Shown here one piece after another: positions 53,448 through 62,713 of a stretch of 64,000 nucleotides of DNA. Both the position numbers and the translations under genes were made by a program. Each line of letters opens with the position of its first letter. Position 1 is the first letter of the stretch. Below the pieces are notes generated by a model that ran no database searches, was not told the DNA's origin, and saw nothing but the letters and a program-made list of their open reading frames with translations. The DNA is taken from the NCBI RefSeq assembly GCF_900109775.1, contig NZ_FOAX01000001.1, positions 248,001 through 312,000 of the forward strand, written 5' to 3'. This DNA comes from Pseudoxanthomonas sp. GM95. GTDB taxonomy: Bacteria > Pseudomonadota > Gammaproteobacteria > Xanthomonadales > Xanthomonadaceae.

Positions 53448-54671
53448 ATGCGCCAGGCCTCTCTTTCTTTCTCATCCGGTCATCGCCCCGCCCACGTGCC
53501 TTCCTACGCCGGCCCTCCCGTTGCTCCTCGTCCCGGCGAGATCGCCAGCTCCCTCCGGCTGCTGGCCTATCTGGCGCTGGGCGTGGCCCTGGTGATCCTG
53601 GACCACCAGGGCGGCTGGCTGGCGCGGGCCAAGCAGGAGGTCAGCCTGGCGGCCGGACCGCTGTGGCTGGTCGCCGGCCTGCCGGGCAAGCTGGGCACGC
53701 GGTTGCAGGATGACGCGGCCACCTTGGGCCAGCTGACCAGCGAGAACCGCCGCCTGCGTGACGAACTGCTGGTCTCCAACGCCCGCCTGACCCGGCTGAG
53801 CGCGGCGGTGGCCGACAACGCCCAGCTGCGTGCGCTGCTGGGCGCAGCCGGGAATCGCGGCCTGGACGTGCAGCTGGCCGCAGTGCTCAACATCGACCTG
53901 GATCCGACCCGCCAGCGCCTGGTGCTGGATGCCGGCGCGCGCGATGGCGTGTACGTGGGCCAGCCGGTGATCGATGCCGGCGGCCTGCTCGGCCAGATCG
54001 TGCAGGTGATGCCGACCTATTCGACCGTGCTGCTGCTGACCGACCCGGACCACGCGGTGCCGGTGATGGTGCAGCGCAACGGTGTGCGCCTGCTGGCTTA
54101 CGGCAACGGCCGCAGCGACCAGCTGCAGCTGGTCAACGTCCCGCTGAACGCGGACATCAAGGATGGCGACGTGGTGGTGACCTCGGGCCTGGGCGGGCGT
54201 TTCCCGGCGGGCTTCCCGGTCGGCACGGTGGCCGACCTGCATGCCGATGACAGTCGCACCTTCCTGGTGGGCGAACTGACCCCAGCCGCGCACCTGGACC
54301 GGGGCCGGAACGTGCTGCTGCTCAAGGCCTCCGACATCGCGCCGCCGCTGCCGGTACCGCCGGGTGCGAACGGCCCGGCCGCGCAGGTGCCCGCGCCGGC
54401 CGCCAACGCGGCCGGCAAGCCGGCTTCGACCGTGACGCCTGCGAAACCGGCCGCTGGCGGGACTGCGCCGCCCGTGACGCCACCGGCCACTGGCGCTGCG
54501 ACGACTGCCCCGCGCACGCCTGCCGCCGCTGCCGGTCGCCAGCCGTCCACGACGCCGGCCGGTGCTTCCCCTCAAACCAGCGCGCCAGCCACCGCACCCG
54601 CCACGCCGCGCCCGCAGGCTATGCCGCCCGCGACCACCGCCACGCCCGCCAGCACGGAGCCGGGCCGATGA
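53448..54671 (+). CDS. mreC: MreC, rod-shape-determining protein
   Basis: MreC links MreB to the periplasmic wall machinery. The 407-residue product has a short cytoplasmic start, one membrane helix (RLLAYLALGVALVILDH), a coiled coil (GQLTSENRRLRDELLVSNAR) and the two beta-barrel domain (AAVLNIDLDPTRQRLVLDAG, GDVVVTSGLGGRFPAGFPVG). From about residue 300 a Pro/Ala/Thr-rich low-complexity tail of about 105 residues extends beyond the usual MreC. Confidence 0.95.
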   Translation: MRQASLSFSSGHRPAHVPSYAGPPVAPRPGEIASSLRLLAYLALGVALVILDHQGGWLARAKQEVSLAAGPLWLVAGLPGKLGTRLQDDAATLGQLTSENRRLRDELLVSNARLTRLSAAVADNAQLRALLGAAGNRGLDVQLAAVLNIDLDPTRQRLVLDAGARDGVYVGQPVIDAGGLLGQIVQVMPTYSTVLLLTDPDHAVPVMVQRNGVRLLAYGNGRSDQLQLVNVPLNADIKDGDVVVTSGLGGRFPAGFPVGTVADLHADDSRTFLVGELTPAAHLDRGRNVLLLKASDIAPPLPVPPGANGPAAQVPAPAANAAGKPASTVTPAKPAAGGTAPPVTPPATGAATTAPRTPAAAAGRQPSTTPAGASPQTSAPATAPATPRPQAMPPATTATPASTEPGR

Positions 54672-55147
54672 GCCGCACCCGCAATGCCTGGGTGCTGCCA
54701 ACCAGCGTGGTGTTGGCACTGCTGCTGTCGCTGGTGCCGCTGCCGCCGATGGTGCAGGCGCTGCGCCCGTACTGGCTCGCGCTGGTGCTGGCTTACTGGG
54801 TGATCGAAGAACCCGAGCGCGTCGGCCTGGGCTTTGTCTTCATCATGGGCCTGATCGCCGATATCAGTTTCGGCGGGCTGCTGGGCGAACAGGCGCTGCG
54901 GCTGGTGGTGATGGCCTTCATCCTGCAGCGCTTCCGCGCGCGGCTGCGGTTCTTCCCGCTGTCCCAGCAGGCGCTGGCGATCGGTGGCCTGCTGCTGAAC
55001 GATCGCATCGTCGCCAGCGCGATCCATTTCGCGGTCGGCGAGCCGATGCTGCCGTGGACGTACTGGTGGGCGCCGCTGATCGGCCTGCTGCTGTGGCCGC
55101 CGCTGTTCGTGCTGCTCGATGGCCTGCGCCTGGGGCGCCGCAGCTGA
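54668..55147 (+). CDS. mreD: MreD, rod-shape-determining membrane protein
   Basis: MreD is a small integral membrane partner of MreC. The 159-residue protein has about five hydrophobic helices, including LALVLAYWVIEEPERVGLGF and FIMGLIADISFGGLLGEQAL, typical of the family. The ATG overlaps the mreC stop (ATGA). Confidence 0.95.
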   Translation: MSRTRNAWVLPTSVVLALLLSLVPLPPMVQALRPYWLALVLAYWVIEEPERVGLGFVFIMGLIADISFGGLLGEQALRLVVMAFILQRFRARLRFFPLSQQALAIGGLLLNDRIVASAIHFAVGEPMLPWTYWWAPLIGLLLWPPLFVLLDGLRLGRRS

Positions 55148-55156
55148 GCCGCGCCC

Positions 55157-57244
55157 ATGATCTCCAGCCGCCGCCCGCTCAAGAACGCGCACGCTGAAGC
55201 CGACCAGTTTCGCCGCCGCGCGGTGCTGGGCTTCGTCGCCGTGTTCCTGTGCCTGGCCGGCCTGGGCGGCTGGTATTTCAAGCTGCAGGTGGTGGACCAC
55301 GCCGAGTACGCCACGCGCTCGGAGGCCAACCGCATCAAGCTGCGTCCGGTGGTGCCGGCGCGCGGCAGCATCTACGACCGCAACGGCGTGCTGCTGGCCG
55401 AAAACATCCCCGCCTACCGCCTGGACGTGGTGCCCGACCAGGCCGGCGATCCGGCCACCTGGCTGGACGAACTGGGTAAGGTGATCGCGCTGGATCCGGA
55501 AGAAGTGCAGCACTTCCTGGCCACGCGCAAGGTCAGCCGCGGGTTTCGCGGCATCACCATCAAGCCCAAGCTGAGCGAAGAAGAGATCGCCGTGCTGGCG
55601 GTCAACCGCTGGCGCTTTCCCGGCGTGGAAGTGGTGCCTTACCTGACCCGCCATTACCCGTATGGGCCGCTGATGGCGCACATCATCGGCTACGTTGGCC
55701 GCGTGGACGAGGCTGACCTGCAGCAGCTGGGCGAGGTCAATTCGGCGCTGACCCACATGGGCAAGAGCGGCCTGGAGCGCTATTACGAGCAGCAGCTGCG
55801 CGGCAAGGTCGGTTACGAGAAGGTCGAGACCAACGTGGAAGGCCGCGCGCTGGGCGTGGTCGGCCGCGTGCCCGCGCAGGCCGGCACCGACCTGAAGTTG
55901 TCCATCGACATCAAGCTGCAGCAGGCCATGACCGAAGCCTTCGGCCAGTACGAGGGTTCGGCCGTGGCGATGGACCCGCGCACCGGTGAGATCCTGGCGA
56001 TGGTCAGCCTGCCGAGCTTCGACACCAACCTGTTCGTCAACGGCATCTCGTCGAAGGATTTCAAGGCACTCAACGACAATCCCTCGCGGCCGCAGTTCAA
56101 CCGGCTGGTGCTGGGCGGCGTGGCGCCGGGCTCGACGATCAAGCCGCTGATGGGCCTGGCCGGCCTGGACAGCGGTGCGCGCAAGCCGGAAGACCGGATC
56201 CTCTCCACCGGCATGTTCTACCTGCCAGGCGTCAGCCGTGGCTGGGGCGATTCGCACCGCGGCGGCCACGGCTGGACCGACCTGCGCAAGTCCATCGCCC
56301 AGTCGGTGAACACCTACTACTACAAGCTCGCCATCGACATGGGCATCGGCAAGGTCGATGACTACATGACCAAGTACGGCTTCGGCTCGCCCACCGGCAT
56401 CGATTTGACCGGCGAGATCGGCGGCATCGTGCCGTCGCCGGCGTTCAAGATGAAGAGCCGCAAGGAAGGCTGGTATCCGGGCGATACGGTCAACATCGCC
56501 ATCGGCCAGGGCGACTGGAAGGTCACGCCGCTGCAGCTGGTGCGCGCAGTCTCGGGCATCGCCGATGGCCAGCTGCGCACGCCGCACCTGGTGATGGACC
56601 AGCGCAACGGCTTCGACCAGCCCTGGCAGCCGCGTGCGCCGGGCCCGAGCAAGCCGATCAGCGACAACCCGACCAACGTGCAGTGGGTGCGCGAGGGCAT
56701 GAAGGACACCATGCGCCCGGGCGGCACCGGCTTTGCCATCACCGGCGGGGCGCCGTACCAGATGGCGGGCAAGACCGGCACCGCGCAGGTCGCCAGCCGC
56801 AAGGGCACCGCGGCGGTGGACCCGCGCAGCCTGCCGATGCACCTGCGCCATCGCGGCCTGTTCGAAGGCTATGCGCCGGCCGACAACCCGACCATCGCCG
56901 TGGCCGTGGCGGTCGAGGCCGGTGGCTTCGGCACCAGCTCGGCCGCGCCGATCGCGCGCAAGATCTTCGACGCCTGGCTGCTGGGCAAGATGCCGGGCAC
57001 CGACGAGAACGGCACCGAGGTCGTGGCCACCGAAATGGAAGGCGAGCAGGCCGACGCCAACGCCGAGCAGGGCGTGGACGACGTCGATCCGGCGCTGGTC
57101 CAGTCGCCGCCGGCCAGCAGCGGGCCAGTCACGCCCGCGCCCGCTCCGGGCGCACCGCCGCCTGCACCCGCAGCGCCGGCCGGCGCCAACCGTGCGGAGA
57201 CGTCCGAGCCCGCCAAACCATCGACGGACGACGCGCCGCGATGA
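55157..57244 (+). CDS. mrdA: Penicillin-binding protein 2, elongasome transpeptidase
   Basis: PBP2 cross-links peptidoglycan during cell elongation. The 695-residue protein has an N-terminal membrane helix (AVLGFVAVFLCLAGLGGWYF) and a pedestal domain (RPVVPARGSIYDRNGVLLAE). The transpeptidase domain carries Ser326-x-x-Lys329 (APGSTIKP), SVN (AQSVNTYYYKL) and KTG (MAGKTGTAQ). After the catalytic domain there is a Pro/Ala-rich tail of about 60 residues. It starts 9 bases after mreD. Confidence 0.97.
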   Translation: MISSRRPLKNAHAEADQFRRRAVLGFVAVFLCLAGLGGWYFKLQVVDHAEYATRSEANRIKLRPVVPARGSIYDRNGVLLAENIPAYRLDVVPDQAGDPATWLDELGKVIALDPEEVQHFLATRKVSRGFRGITIKPKLSEEEIAVLAVNRWRFPGVEVVPYLTRHYPYGPLMAHIIGYVGRVDEADLQQLGEVNSALTHMGKSGLERYYEQQLRGKVGYEKVETNVEGRALGVVGRVPAQAGTDLKLSIDIKLQQAMTEAFGQYEGSAVAMDPRTGEILAMVSLPSFDTNLFVNGISSKDFKALNDNPSRPQFNRLVLGGVAPGSTIKPLMGLAGLDSGARKPEDRILSTGMFYLPGVSRGWGDSHRGGHGWTDLRKSIAQSVNTYYYKLAIDMGIGKVDDYMTKYGFGSPTGIDLTGEIGGIVPSPAFKMKSRKEGWYPGDTVNIAIGQGDWKVTPLQLVRAVSGIADGQLRTPHLVMDQRNGFDQPWQPRAPGPSKPISDNPTNVQWVREGMKDTMRPGGTGFAITGGAPYQMAGKTGTAQVASRKGTAAVDPRSLPMHLRHRGLFEGYAPADNPTIAVAVAVEAGGFGTSSAAPIARKIFDAWLLGKMPGTDENGTEVVATEMEGEQADANAEQGVDDVDPALVQSPPASSGPVTPAPAPGAPPPAPAAPAGANRAETSEPAKPSTDDAPR

Positions 57245-58356
57245 CCGATCTGATCCGCTATCTCGGCGACCTGGTCTGGCGCTTCCTGCGCAGCCTGGAC
57301 TGGGTGCTGTGCCTGGCCTTGGCCGGGGTGATGTGCTTCGGCCTGGCGGTGCTCAAGAGCGCCGGCGGCGCGACCGGCGGCACCCATCTGGTGATCGCGC
57401 AGGGCATCCGCTTTGCCATCGGCGCCGGCGCGATGTGGGCGCTGTCGCGGGTCTCGCTGCCGCGCCTGCGCGCGTGGACGCCGATGACCTATGCGCTGTC
57501 GATGCTGCCGCTGCTGGCGGTGTTCGTGCTGGGCACCGGCAAATACGGCCGCCAGTGGCTGGACCTGAAGGTGTTCTACCTGCAGCCGGCCGAGCTGCTG
57601 AAGATCAGCATGCCGATGATGGTGGCCTGGTACCTGCACCGCATGCCGCTGCCGCCCAGGATCCCGACGGTGCTGGTCGCGGCGGTGATCATCGGCATCC
57701 CGACCGGGCTGATCATGCTGCAGCCGGATTTCGGCACCGGCGTGCTGATCGCGGCCTCCGGCGCGTTCGCGCTGCTGCTGGCCGGCCTGCCGTGGTGGTG
57801 GGTGGGCATCGGCGTAGCTGGCGTGGCCAGTGCGGCGCCGGCGGCGTGGTTCTTCCTGCTGCGGCCCTACCAGAAGGACCGCATCATGATGTTCCTCAAT
57901 CCGGAGAACGATGCGCTGGGCGCGGGCTGGAACATCATCCAGTCCAAGATCGCGATCGGCTCGGGTGGGCTGACCGGCAAGGGCTGGGGCCTGGGCAGCC
58001 AGTCGCACCTGAACTTCATCCCCGAGCAGACCACCGATTTCGCGTTCTCGGTGTTGAGCGAGGAATTCGGCTGGGTCGGCGTGGCCACCGTGCTGACGTT
58101 GTACCTGGTGATCGTCGGCCGCTGCCTGTGGATCGCGATGGAAGCGCGCGACACCTATTCGCGCGTGCTGGCCGGCTCGCTGGGCTTGGCGTTCTTCGTC
58201 TACGTGCTGGTTAACGGCGGCATGATCTCCGGCCTGCTGCCGGTGGTGGGTGTGCCGATGCCGTTGATGAGTTACGGCGGCACCTCGGCGGTCTCGCTGC
58301 TGGCCGGGCTGGGATTGGTGATGGCGGTGCGCTCGCACCGGCCGGTGAATCGCTGA
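57241..58356 (+). CDS. rodA: RodA, elongasome SEDS peptidoglycan glycosyltransferase
   Basis: RodA polymerises glycan strands with PBP2. The 371-residue protein has about ten membrane helices and SEDS motifs: GTGKYGRQWLDLKVFYLQPA, LLMAGLPWWW-like hydrophobic centre, GWNIIQSKIAIGSGGLTGKG, PEQTTDFAFSVLSEEFGWVG and the C-terminal VVGVPMPLMSYGGTSAVSLL. The ATG overlaps the mrdA stop (ATGA). Confidence 0.97.
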   Translation: MTDLIRYLGDLVWRFLRSLDWVLCLALAGVMCFGLAVLKSAGGATGGTHLVIAQGIRFAIGAGAMWALSRVSLPRLRAWTPMTYALSMLPLLAVFVLGTGKYGRQWLDLKVFYLQPAELLKISMPMMVAWYLHRMPLPPRIPTVLVAAVIIGIPTGLIMLQPDFGTGVLIAASGAFALLLAGLPWWWVGIGVAGVASAAPAAWFFLLRPYQKDRIMMFLNPENDALGAGWNIIQSKIAIGSGGLTGKGWGLGSQSHLNFIPEQTTDFAFSVLSEEFGWVGVATVLTLYLVIVGRCLWIAMEARDTYSRVLAGSLGLAFFVYVLVNGGMISGLLPVVGVPMPLMSYGGTSAVSLLAGLGLVMAVRSHRPVNR

Positions 58357-58467
58357 CGCAGTGCGTTGTGGCGCCGTGCGAAACGCCGGTTGCACATGAA
58401 CAAACCGCGGCAAGTGACTGACAAGTCAGGGTTCATTTCCGCAGCGTGCGTGCTAACCTCGCGCCCG

Positions 58468-59631
58468 ATGATCCGACGTGCACTTGCCTGCCTGTTCACG
58501 CTTGGCCTGGTCGCCTGTGCGACCCAGCCCAAGCCCTCGACTCCTCCGAAACAGACCGTCCAGCAGCCCGCGCCCACGCGGCCGCCGGTCCCGGTGCCTG
58601 GTGGAAAACCGGCCGAGACCGCGGTCGAGCAGCGCGCCGATGCGCAGTTGCTGGACCTGACGCCTGTGCCGTTCGAGGTCTCGCGCGCCAACTTCATCCG
58701 CGATACCGCCGCGCGCTTCCAGCTGGACCCGGCCTGGATCGAAGCCACGCTCGCCCATGCCAACTGGCGCGAGGACACCATCAAGCTGATGTCCAAGCCG
58801 GCCGAGCGCACCATCGGCTGGAGCGAGTACCGCCCGCGCTTCATCACCGAGTCGCGCATCAGCGGCGGCCAGAAATTCCTCGCCACGCACCGCGCCGAAC
58901 TGATGCGCGTGCAGGAACGCACCGGCGTGCCGGCCGAAATCATCGTTGCGATCCTGGGCGTGGAAACCAGCTACGGCGGCTACACCGGCAAGACCCCGAT
59001 CGTCGATGCGCTGTACACGCTGGCATTCCGTTATCCGCGCACCGGCGATCCGGCGCGTGCCCAGTACGAAGCGCGCCGCGAGCTGTTCTTCCGCGACGAA
59101 CTCGCGCAGCTGTTCGCGCTGTCCAAGGAACAGAACCTCGACCTCACCACACTCACCGGCAGCTACGCCGGCGCGATGGGGCTGGGCCAGTTCATGCCGT
59201 CCAGCTACCGCGACTTCGGCGTGGACGGCGACGGCGACGGCCGCATCAACCTGCTGACCGATTTCGACGACATCTTCTCCTCGGTGGCCAACTACTTCGT
59301 CAAGAAGGGCGGCGCCTACGGCTGGGAGCGCGGCGGTCCGGTCGCGGTGCAGGCCACGCTGGCGCCGGGCAAGGCTGCGTTCGATCCGCTGGACTGGACC
59401 CCGACCTGGACCCAGGCCGATCTGGCCGCGCGCGGCTACACCGCGCTGGCGCCGGTACCGCCCGGCGAGACCGCCACGCCGGTGACGCTGGCGGCGAGCA
59501 ACGGGCCGCAGTACTGGCTCGGCTTCCGCAACTACTACGCGATCACCCGCTACAACAACTCCAAGATGTACGCGATGGCCGTATGGCAACTCTCCGAAGC
59601 GATCGCCGGCCGCCCGTTGCCGCCGGCATGA
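58468..59631 (+). CDS. mltB: MltB, membrane-bound lytic murein transglycosylase B
   Basis: MltB is an outer-membrane lipoprotein that cleaves glycan strands to anhydromuropeptides. The 387-residue precursor has a lipoprotein signal (LACLFTLGLVAC, Cys17), a Pro/Thr linker, and the family SLT_2 domain: AILGVETSYGGYTGKTPIVD with likely catalytic Glu166, SYAGAMGLGQFMPSSYRDFG, and the C-terminal NYYAITRYNNSKMYAMAVWQ. The ATG at 58468 opens on the signal sequence; upstream frame is not conserved. Confidence 0.96.
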   Translation: MIRRALACLFTLGLVACATQPKPSTPPKQTVQQPAPTRPPVPVPGGKPAETAVEQRADAQLLDLTPVPFEVSRANFIRDTAARFQLDPAWIEATLAHANWREDTIKLMSKPAERTIGWSEYRPRFITESRISGGQKFLATHRAELMRVQERTGVPAEIIVAILGVETSYGGYTGKTPIVDALYTLAFRYPRTGDPARAQYEARRELFFRDELAQLFALSKEQNLDLTTLTGSYAGAMGLGQFMPSSYRDFGVDGDGDGRINLLTDFDDIFSSVANYFVKKGGAYGWERGGPVAVQATLAPGKAAFDPLDWTPTWTQADLAARGYTALAPVPPGETATPVTLAASNGPQYWLGFRNYYAITRYNNSKMYAMAVWQLSEAIAGRPLPPA

Positions 59632-61037
59632 GGACCTGGCTGCTCCTGCTGGTGGTGGTGACGCTGGCCGCGTGCAGCAGCGCGCCGCGCAAGGCGTCCA
59701 AACCGGGCGAGGCCCTGGTCTCGGTGCCCAAGGGCGCGACGCCGCCCGCCGCGGTCGCGGCCGGCTGCCACGGCCGTTACGCACCGGCGCAGGAAGACCT
59801 CTCCACCCGCGGCGATTACACCGCCGGCGGCCTCTACAAGCCGGGCGTCTCGGACAGCACGCCGACCGAAGTACCCGACGTGGACTGCATCGCCGAGCCG
59901 AAGATCTCCTCCGAGCCGATGTCCGACTACGGCAACAAATCGCCCTATTCGGTGCTGGGCAAGGACTACAAGGTCCTGGATACCGCCGCCGACTACGACG
60001 AGCAGGGCCTGGCCTCGTATTACGGGCAGAAATTCCACGGCCGCAAGACCTCCAACCACGAGGTCTACGACATGTACCAGTTCACCGCCGCGCACAAGAC
60101 GCTGCCGCTGCCGAGCTTCGCGCTGGTGACCAACTTGGATAACGGCAAGGACGTGATCGTGCGCGTCAACGACCGCGGGCCGTTCCACGATGGCCGCGTG
60201 ATCGATCTCAGCTACGCCGCCGCGGTCAAGCTGGGCATCACCGCGCGCGGCACTGGCCGGGTCGAAGTCAAGGCGCTGCATCCGGACGATCCCAAGCTGC
60301 CGGCCTTGCTGGCCAGCCGCGGCCAGCCCGCCAGCCGCGTGCCCACCACGATCGCCACCGGTGTGCCGACCACCATCGCCACCGGCAAGCCGGCGCCGGT
60401 GAAGCCTTCGGGCATGGACCAGATGGTCGCTGGCCTGCCGGCCAAACCGGCCACGCCATCGCCAAGCGCAGCGACCAGCGCGGCGGTGGCCTCGACCAAG
60501 CCCGTGGCGGTGCCTGCGGCCGCGAGCAAGGCCAGCCCCAGCGATCCCTCGCTGCGCTACCACGTGATCCCCAACACCAAGGAGCCGGCCAGCGCCGACC
60601 GCTTCGAAGCCTGGATGCAGAGCCAGGGCGTGCACGTGGCCACCGGCAAGCCGGGCACGCCCGTCGCCGGCGCCAGCCAGGTTGCCGTTGCCACTGAAGC
60701 CAAGGTCGCGACGCCTGCGCCGGCGCGCCCGGTTGCGGTCGCAGCGCCTGCCAAGCCCGTCGCGGCCAAGCCCGAGACCAGCGCCGGCAGCTACGGCCAG
60801 GCCGCGATGAACGTGCTGCTGCAGGTCGCCAGCTTCGCCAGCCGCGACAACGCCGAGAAGGCCGTTGCCCGCCTGGTCGCGGCCGGGATTCCGACCGCAT
60901 CACTCAGCGATGTGATCGCCGGTGGCCGCACCCTGTGGCGCGTGCGGGTCGGTGCAGCGGACAATGCCGGGGCCGACGCGCTGGCTTCGCGCATCGCCGG
61001 CCTGGGGTTTTCGCGCCCGCAGGTCGTGCGCGAGTGA
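59628..61037 (+). CDS. rlpA: RlpA, septal-ring lytic transglycosylase lipoprotein with SPOR domain
   Basis: RlpA acts on denuded glycan at the septum. The 469-residue precursor has a lipoprotein signal (LLLLVVVTLAAC, Cys16) and a double-psi beta-barrel domain with QGLASYYGQKFHGRKTSNHE and VIVRVNDRGPFHDGRVIDLS. A long Ala/Pro/Thr linker (about 220-380) follows, then a C-terminal SPOR domain (LLQVASFASRDNAEKAVARL; TLWRVRVGAADNAGADALAS). The ATG overlaps the mltB stop. The frame is open far upstream across mltB, which is a high-GC artefact. Confidence 0.96.
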   Translation: MRTWLLLLVVVTLAACSSAPRKASKPGEALVSVPKGATPPAAVAAGCHGRYAPAQEDLSTRGDYTAGGLYKPGVSDSTPTEVPDVDCIAEPKISSEPMSDYGNKSPYSVLGKDYKVLDTAADYDEQGLASYYGQKFHGRKTSNHEVYDMYQFTAAHKTLPLPSFALVTNLDNGKDVIVRVNDRGPFHDGRVIDLSYAAAVKLGITARGTGRVEVKALHPDDPKLPALLASRGQPASRVPTTIATGVPTTIATGKPAPVKPSGMDQMVAGLPAKPATPSPSAATSAAVASTKPVAVPAAASKASPSDPSLRYHVIPNTKEPASADRFEAWMQSQGVHVATGKPGTPVAGASQVAVATEAKVATPAPARPVAVAAPAKPVAAKPETSAGSYGQAAMNVLLQVASFASRDNAEKAVARLVAAGIPTASLSDVIAGGRTLWRVRVGAADNAGADALASRIAGLGFSRPQVVRE

Positions 61038-61116
61038 ACCAACGCCGCAGGCCGTGGTCTGGTGCCTGCAGCCGTGTCATCCAACTCTTTCAAGATTCCC
61101 TAGGGGTGTGTTCTCC

Positions 61117-62313
61117 ATGAAGTTCCGTTTTGCCTTCGCCGCCCTGGCGACCGCCGCCTTCGGCGCGGCCATTGCCCAGACGCCGCCACCGGACGTCAGC
61201 ACCGCGCCGCCGCCGGAGGTCCAGATCCCCGACGCGCCGGCTCCGGCCGTGTCCAAGGCCTGGATCGTGATGGACGCGGCCAGCGGCCAGGTCCTGGCCG
61301 GCCAGAACATCAACGAGCATCTGGCCCCGGCCAGCATGACCAAGGTCATGACCTCCTACGTGCTGGCGTCGGAGCTGAAGAACGGCAAGATCAAGCGCGA
61401 CGACCAGGTCATGATGACCGAGCGCGCCTGGCGCGAAGGCGGCGCCGGCACCGACGGCAGCTACAGCGGCTTCCCCGTCAACCAGACCGCGCGCCTGGAA
61501 GACATGGAAAAAGGCATGGTGGTGCAGTCGGGCAACGACGCCGCCATCGCCCTGGCCGAGCACACCGCCGGCAGCGAGGAAGCCTTCGTCCAGCTGATGA
61601 ACGCCTATGCCCAGCGCATCGGCATGAAGGATTCGCACTTCGCCGACGTGCACGGCCTGGCGGCCGATGGTCACTACTCCAGCGCCTACGACATGGCGCT
61701 GCTGGGCCGCGCGCTGATCCGCGATTACCCGGACACCTACGCGTACAACAAGATCAAGGAGATGACCGTCAGCGGCATTACCCAGCCCAACCGCAACCTG
61801 CTGTTGTGGCGCGATCCGAGCGTGGACGGCATCAAGACCGGCCATACCTCGCAGGCCGGCTACTGCATCATGAATTCGGCGATCCGCGGCGACCAGCGCC
61901 TGATCACCGTGATCATGGGCGACGTGTCCGAGAAGCAGCGCGCCGACGATTCGCTGGCGCTGCTCAACTGGGGCTTCCGCTTCTTCGAAACCCACCGCCT
62001 GTACGAGCCGGGCAAGGCCCTGGCCACGCAGAAGGTGTGGAAGGGCGCAACCCAGCAGGTCCAGCTGGGCGTGGCCGCCCCGCTGCTGGTCGGCGTGCCG
62101 CGCGGCAAGTACGACCAGCTCAAGCCATCGATGGACGTGCCCAAGCAGCTGGTGGCGCCGATCAAGGCCGGCCAGCAGATCGGCATGGTCAAGGTGAACC
62201 TGGACGGCAAGACCATCGCCCAGGCGCCGCTGGTGGCGATCGAAGGCGTGGAGGAGGGGGGCTTCTTCCGTCGCCTGTGGGATGCCTTCTGGATGTGGTG
62301 GGAATCGGTCTGA
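61117..62313 (+). CDS. dacC: D-alanyl-D-alanine carboxypeptidase (PBP5/6 family)
   Basis: This enzyme trims the terminal D-Ala of pentapeptides. The 398-residue precursor has a signal peptide ending near GAAIAQ, then the active-site Ser73-x-x-Lys76 (APASMTKVM), SGN (VQSGNDAAIALAEHT) and KTG (GIKTGHTSQAGYC). The C-terminal beta domain ends in an amphipathic membrane anchor (FFRRLWDAFWMWW). A terminator follows. Naming as dacC rather than dacA is conventional, not proved. Confidence 0.95.
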   Translation: MKFRFAFAALATAAFGAAIAQTPPPDVSTAPPPEVQIPDAPAPAVSKAWIVMDAASGQVLAGQNINEHLAPASMTKVMTSYVLASELKNGKIKRDDQVMMTERAWREGGAGTDGSYSGFPVNQTARLEDMEKGMVVQSGNDAAIALAEHTAGSEEAFVQLMNAYAQRIGMKDSHFADVHGLAADGHYSSAYDMALLGRALIRDYPDTYAYNKIKEMTVSGITQPNRNLLLWRDPSVDGIKTGHTSQAGYCIMNSAIRGDQRLITVIMGDVSEKQRADDSLALLNWGFRFFETHRLYEPGKALATQKVWKGATQQVQLGVAAPLLVGVPRGKYDQLKPSMDVPKQLVAPIKAGQQIGMVKVNLDGKTIAQAPLVAIEGVEEGGFFRRLWDAFWMWWESV

Positions 62314-62339
62314 GGCATCACGCCTGACCTGATAGACCG

Positions 62340-62367
62340 AAAAAGCCGGCAGATGCCGGCTTTTTCG
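62340..62367 (+). terminator. Rho-independent terminator after dacC
   Basis: A perfect 11-bp stem AAAAAGCCGGC/GCCGGCTTTTT with an AGAT loop, starting 27 bases after the dacC stop. It separates the wall block from ybeD-lipB. Confidence 0.94.
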
Positions 62368-62434
62368 TGCCTGCAACACGGCCGGCGCCGGCGGCGACTT
62401 GGGTTTGGCCGGAGCCGACCCGATAATCGCGGGC

Positions 62435-62713
62435 ATGGATATCTCTTCTGACAACCCCGACCACGGCTTCCAGTTCCCCGGCACCTTCGAGCTCAGCGCC
62501 ATGGGCACGGCCGGCATCGCGCTGGAGACCGAGCTTCCCCGCCTGCTCACCGCCGCCGGCATCGAGGTGGTGGAAGAGCGCATCAGCTGGAAGCACTCCT
62601 CCAACGGCAAGTACGTCTCGGTGCGCATCGCCTTCCACGCGCAGGATCGTGCCCAGTACGACGCCGCGCATGAAGCGCTGCGCGAGCATCCGGAAGTGAA
62701 GTGGACGATCTGA
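62435..62713 (+). CDS. ybeD: YbeD-like (DUF493) protein
   Basis: A 92-residue DUF493 protein. It begins [20 protein letters not shown] with the conserved [11 protein letters not shown] context and [20 protein letters not shown], ending [11 protein letters not shown]493 proteins lie beside dac and lip genes in many proteobacteria and are thought to have an ACT-like regulatory fold. The ATG at 62435 was preferred over an upstream in-frame codon because it gives the conserved N terminus. Confidence 0.94.
   Translation: MDISSDNPDHGFQFPGTFELSAMGTAGIALETELPRLLTAAGIEVVEERISWKHSSNGKYVSVRIAFHAQDRAQYDAAHEALREHPEVKWTI

Noticed and set aside
54572-56851. A 759-codon minus-strand open frame opposite mreD and mrdA
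   Set aside because: It is antisense to well-supported genes, is His/Gln/Ala-rich without any recognisable motif, and follows from codon bias of the sense genes.
58446-61037. An 863-codon plus-strand open frame spanning mltB and rlpA
   Set aside because: Only its last 469 codons (from 59628) are RlpA; the upstream part is Arg-rich shadow sequence in another frame of mltB, a common high-GC artefact.
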